NCBI GenBank assembly: GCA_947490345.1
Contig: CANLGL010000013.1
Coordinates: 1 to 64,000 of the forward strand
Source of the DNA: Deltaproteobacteria bacterium
GTDB taxonomy: Bacteria; Myxococcota_A; UBA796; SXON01
Length of the DNA stretch: 64,000 bases
Direction of reading: 5' to 3'
Within the stretch, counting starts at the first letter, position 1. Each line of letters opens with the position of its first letter. The notes beneath the pieces are model-generated. The model saw only the letters and a list, made by a program, of their open reading frames with translations, searched no databases and was not told the DNA's origin. Below are positions 62,697-64,000 of this stretch, one piece after another. The translations under genes and the position numbers were made by a program.

Positions 62697-63554
62697 CTGC
62701 ACCGGCCGCGTATACTCCGCCCGATGTTGTTGTTGTTGGCCTGCACCCCGCCCGACGAGGACCCAGGCCGCCACGAGCCCGATGGTTCCACGCTCGCCGC
62801 ACCGCCGCTCGCTATGGAGCTCGACGCCGCCGACATCGCGGCGCTCGCGGCCGGGGCCCTCTCGGCCGAACTGGTGACCCCCTACGCCGCGCTCCACTGG
62901 TTCGAGGCGCTGCTCTTCGACCTGGGCGCGGGCGGCGAGGGCTGCCCTCACTTCACGCCGAGCCCCTTCGACCCGCTGGTGCGCCTGTCCGAGTGGCAGG
63001 GTCGCTGTGAGGGCGCCAGCTACAGCATCTCCGGGGGTTGGCTCTACCAGGATCGCCACGAGCGGTTCGACGCCGAAACCTCGACGCACGCGGCCCAGAT
63101 GCTCGTGTCCTTCGCCGGCGAGGGCCCAGCCGGGGCGGTTTCCGCAGGTGGATGGGCAGAGTTGGACTGGACCGATGCACCGGAGGGACGCGAGGCCACC
63201 CTGGTGATCGAAGGGACCTTCGTCGACGCCTCGGCAGCGTCGCCCTGGCCCACCGGCATCCGCGGCGGCACGACCTGGGCGGGCACCATCACCGAAACCT
63301 TCACCGGCACGGTCTCGGGACCCACGGGCACCGCCACCGCCGAGCTTTATTTACACGACCTTGTGGTCACCGCGGGCATTGTGGTCGGGGGGCGTCTCGG
63401 GGTGCGCGACCCGTCGAGCGCGTGGTGGTGGGTGTCATTTTCAGAGGGAGGCGACGCGACCGTCGGCGCCGATCGACTGGAACCCGGACTCGGTGTCACG
63501 ATCGGCGCCATCCTCACTGACGCGCTGGTGCGCGACATCGAGGCGGCCCCCTGA
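62697..63554 (+). CDS. Lipoprotein of unknown function
   Basis: 285 aa from ATG 62697 (MLHRPRILRPMLLLLAC); ATG 62724 would leave only MLLLLAC, six residues before the lipid Cys. The Arg in the longer n-region favours 62697. The mature part has one Cys pair (CPHF, RCEGASY) and a beta-sandwich look (GGWLYQDRHERFDAET, later TWAGTITETFTGTVSG). A TATACT-like -10 lies at 62711, inside the longer reading. The stop overlaps the CTG start of the next gene. Confidence 0.6.
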   Translation: MHRPRILRPMLLLLACTPPDEDPGRHEPDGSTLAAPPLAMELDAADIAALAAGALSAELVTPYAALHWFEALLFDLGAGGEGCPHFTPSPFDPLVRLSEWQGRCEGASYSISGGWLYQDRHERFDAETSTHAAQMLVSFAGEGPAGAVSAGGWAELDWTDAPEGREATLVIEGTFVDASAASPWPTGIRGGTTWAGTITETFTGTVSGPTGTATAELYLHDLVVTAGIVVGGRLGVRDPSSAWWWVSFSEGGDATVGADRLEPGLGVTIGAILTDALVRDIEAAP

Positions 63555-64000
63555 TTTTTTCCGCCCTCCTCGCGTGCACCACCGAGGCGCCCGACACCGG
63601 CGACGGCGCGACGTTCGTGCCTCTGGACGACGTGCGTCTGGCACGTCGAATCAGCCTTGATCTCCGCGGCGTGACGCCAACCCTCGATGAGTTGGATCGG
63701 GCCACCGACGGCGAGCTGGATACCCTGGTGTCGGAGTGGCTGGTCGATTCGCGGCACGAGGCGCATCTCGCGGACGTCTTCGCGGAGGCCTGGGCGTTGC
63801 GCGCCGATGAGTTGCGTGTCGGCCCTACCGAGTTCGGCTTCGAAGATGGCGACCTCCCCTGGTTCACGCGCGCCCTGGAAGACGAGCCCGCGAGGCTGAT
63901 GGCGCGGGTCGCGACCGACGATCGCCCGTGGTCGGACGTCGTTCGGGCCAACACAACGCTCGCCAATGCGGAGCTGGCAGCGCTTGTCCCCCTGGAGTTC
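63551..64000 (+). CDS. DUF1549-like lipoprotein, partial, probable CTG start
   Basis: Open to the window edge (150 codons seen). The first residues read LIFSALLAC, a lipobox, then the linker TTEAPDTGDG. The family pattern ARRISLDLRGVTPTLDEL is that of the DUF1549 (PSD1-type) N-terminal region seen in planctomycete and myxobacterial lipoproteins. No ATG, GTG or TTG lies between the upstream stop (63518) and the lipobox. CTG 63551 overlaps the TGA of the previous gene and has GAGG seven bases before it, so CTG (or ATT 63554) must initiate if the protein is exported. Confidence 0.65.
   Translation, partial: MIFSALLACTTEAPDTGDGATFVPLDDVRLARRISLDLRGVTPTLDELDRATDGELDTLVSEWLVDSRHEAHLADVFAEAWALRADELRVGPTEFGFEDGDLPWFTRALEDEPARLMARVATDDRPWSDVVRANTTLANAELAALVPLEF

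Overview
The window is high-GC bacterial chromosome, densely packed on both strands, with many GTG and TTG starts. Its secreted proteins point to an uncultured Myxococcota-like organism. Two carry a MYXO-CTERM type tail (CGCASG, then a hydrophobic helix, then an Arg cluster). Others show Asp-Thr-Gly/Ser linkers, FG-GAP/VCBS repeats, MopE-type Asp-rich metal-binding repeats, and very short lipoprotein signal peptides without positive charges. The placement is inferred from these protein features; no rRNA, tRNA or CRISPR array was seen.

Layout. 1-10 kb: surface/secreted proteins (VWA lipoprotein, PHP/DUF3604-like lipoprotein, FG-GAP lipoprotein, gluzincin metalloprotease with MYXO-CTERM, lysyl-oxidase-like lipoprotein). 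10-14.5 kb: a minus-strand run clpB, GNAT acetyltransferase, uncleaved pilin-like protein, SDR. 14.5-16.7 kb: two small lipoproteins and a prepilin peptidase. 16.7-20.6 kb: a tightly overlapping minus-strand run (stand-alone SPASM protein, ABC ATPase, ABC-2 permease, DegT aminotransferase, prepilin peptidase) behind an aspartate/glutamate leucyltransferase (bpt-like). 20.6-23.8 kb: orphan D12-class adenine methyltransferase, a decayed MYXO-CTERM gene, infA (IF-1, 72 codons, TTG start), and an AAA ATPase gene bracketed by a perfect 36-bp direct repeat. 23.8-29.4 kb: three coupled genes of a contractile-tail/eCIS baseplate type with no tube, sheath or spike gene in view. 29.4-36.8 kb: one 2455-codon surface protein that looks like two secreted proteins fused in frame. 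36.9-42 kb: ilvE-like aminotransferase, a methyltransferase, an alpha/beta hydrolase, a CPA2 antiporter, queE, a START-like protein. 42-54 kb: envelope block (TPR-like lipoprotein, TonB-C-like protein, two barrel-type proteins, TamB, and a TamA/Omp85 protein with a lipobox). 54-58 kb: RND efflux adaptor and pump. 58-60.7 kb: flavoprotein lipoprotein coupled to a ferritin-like lipoprotein. 60.7-64 kb: asnS, a small protein split by a -1 frameshift, a secreted lipoprotein, and a DUF1549-like lipoprotein that appears to start at CTG and runs off the window.

The best candidates for something undescribed are the orphan baseplate trio with the repeat-bounded ATPase next to it, the fused double-module surface giant with an internal sorting signal, the lipidated TamA, the CTG-initiated lipoprotein, and the frameshifted small gene.
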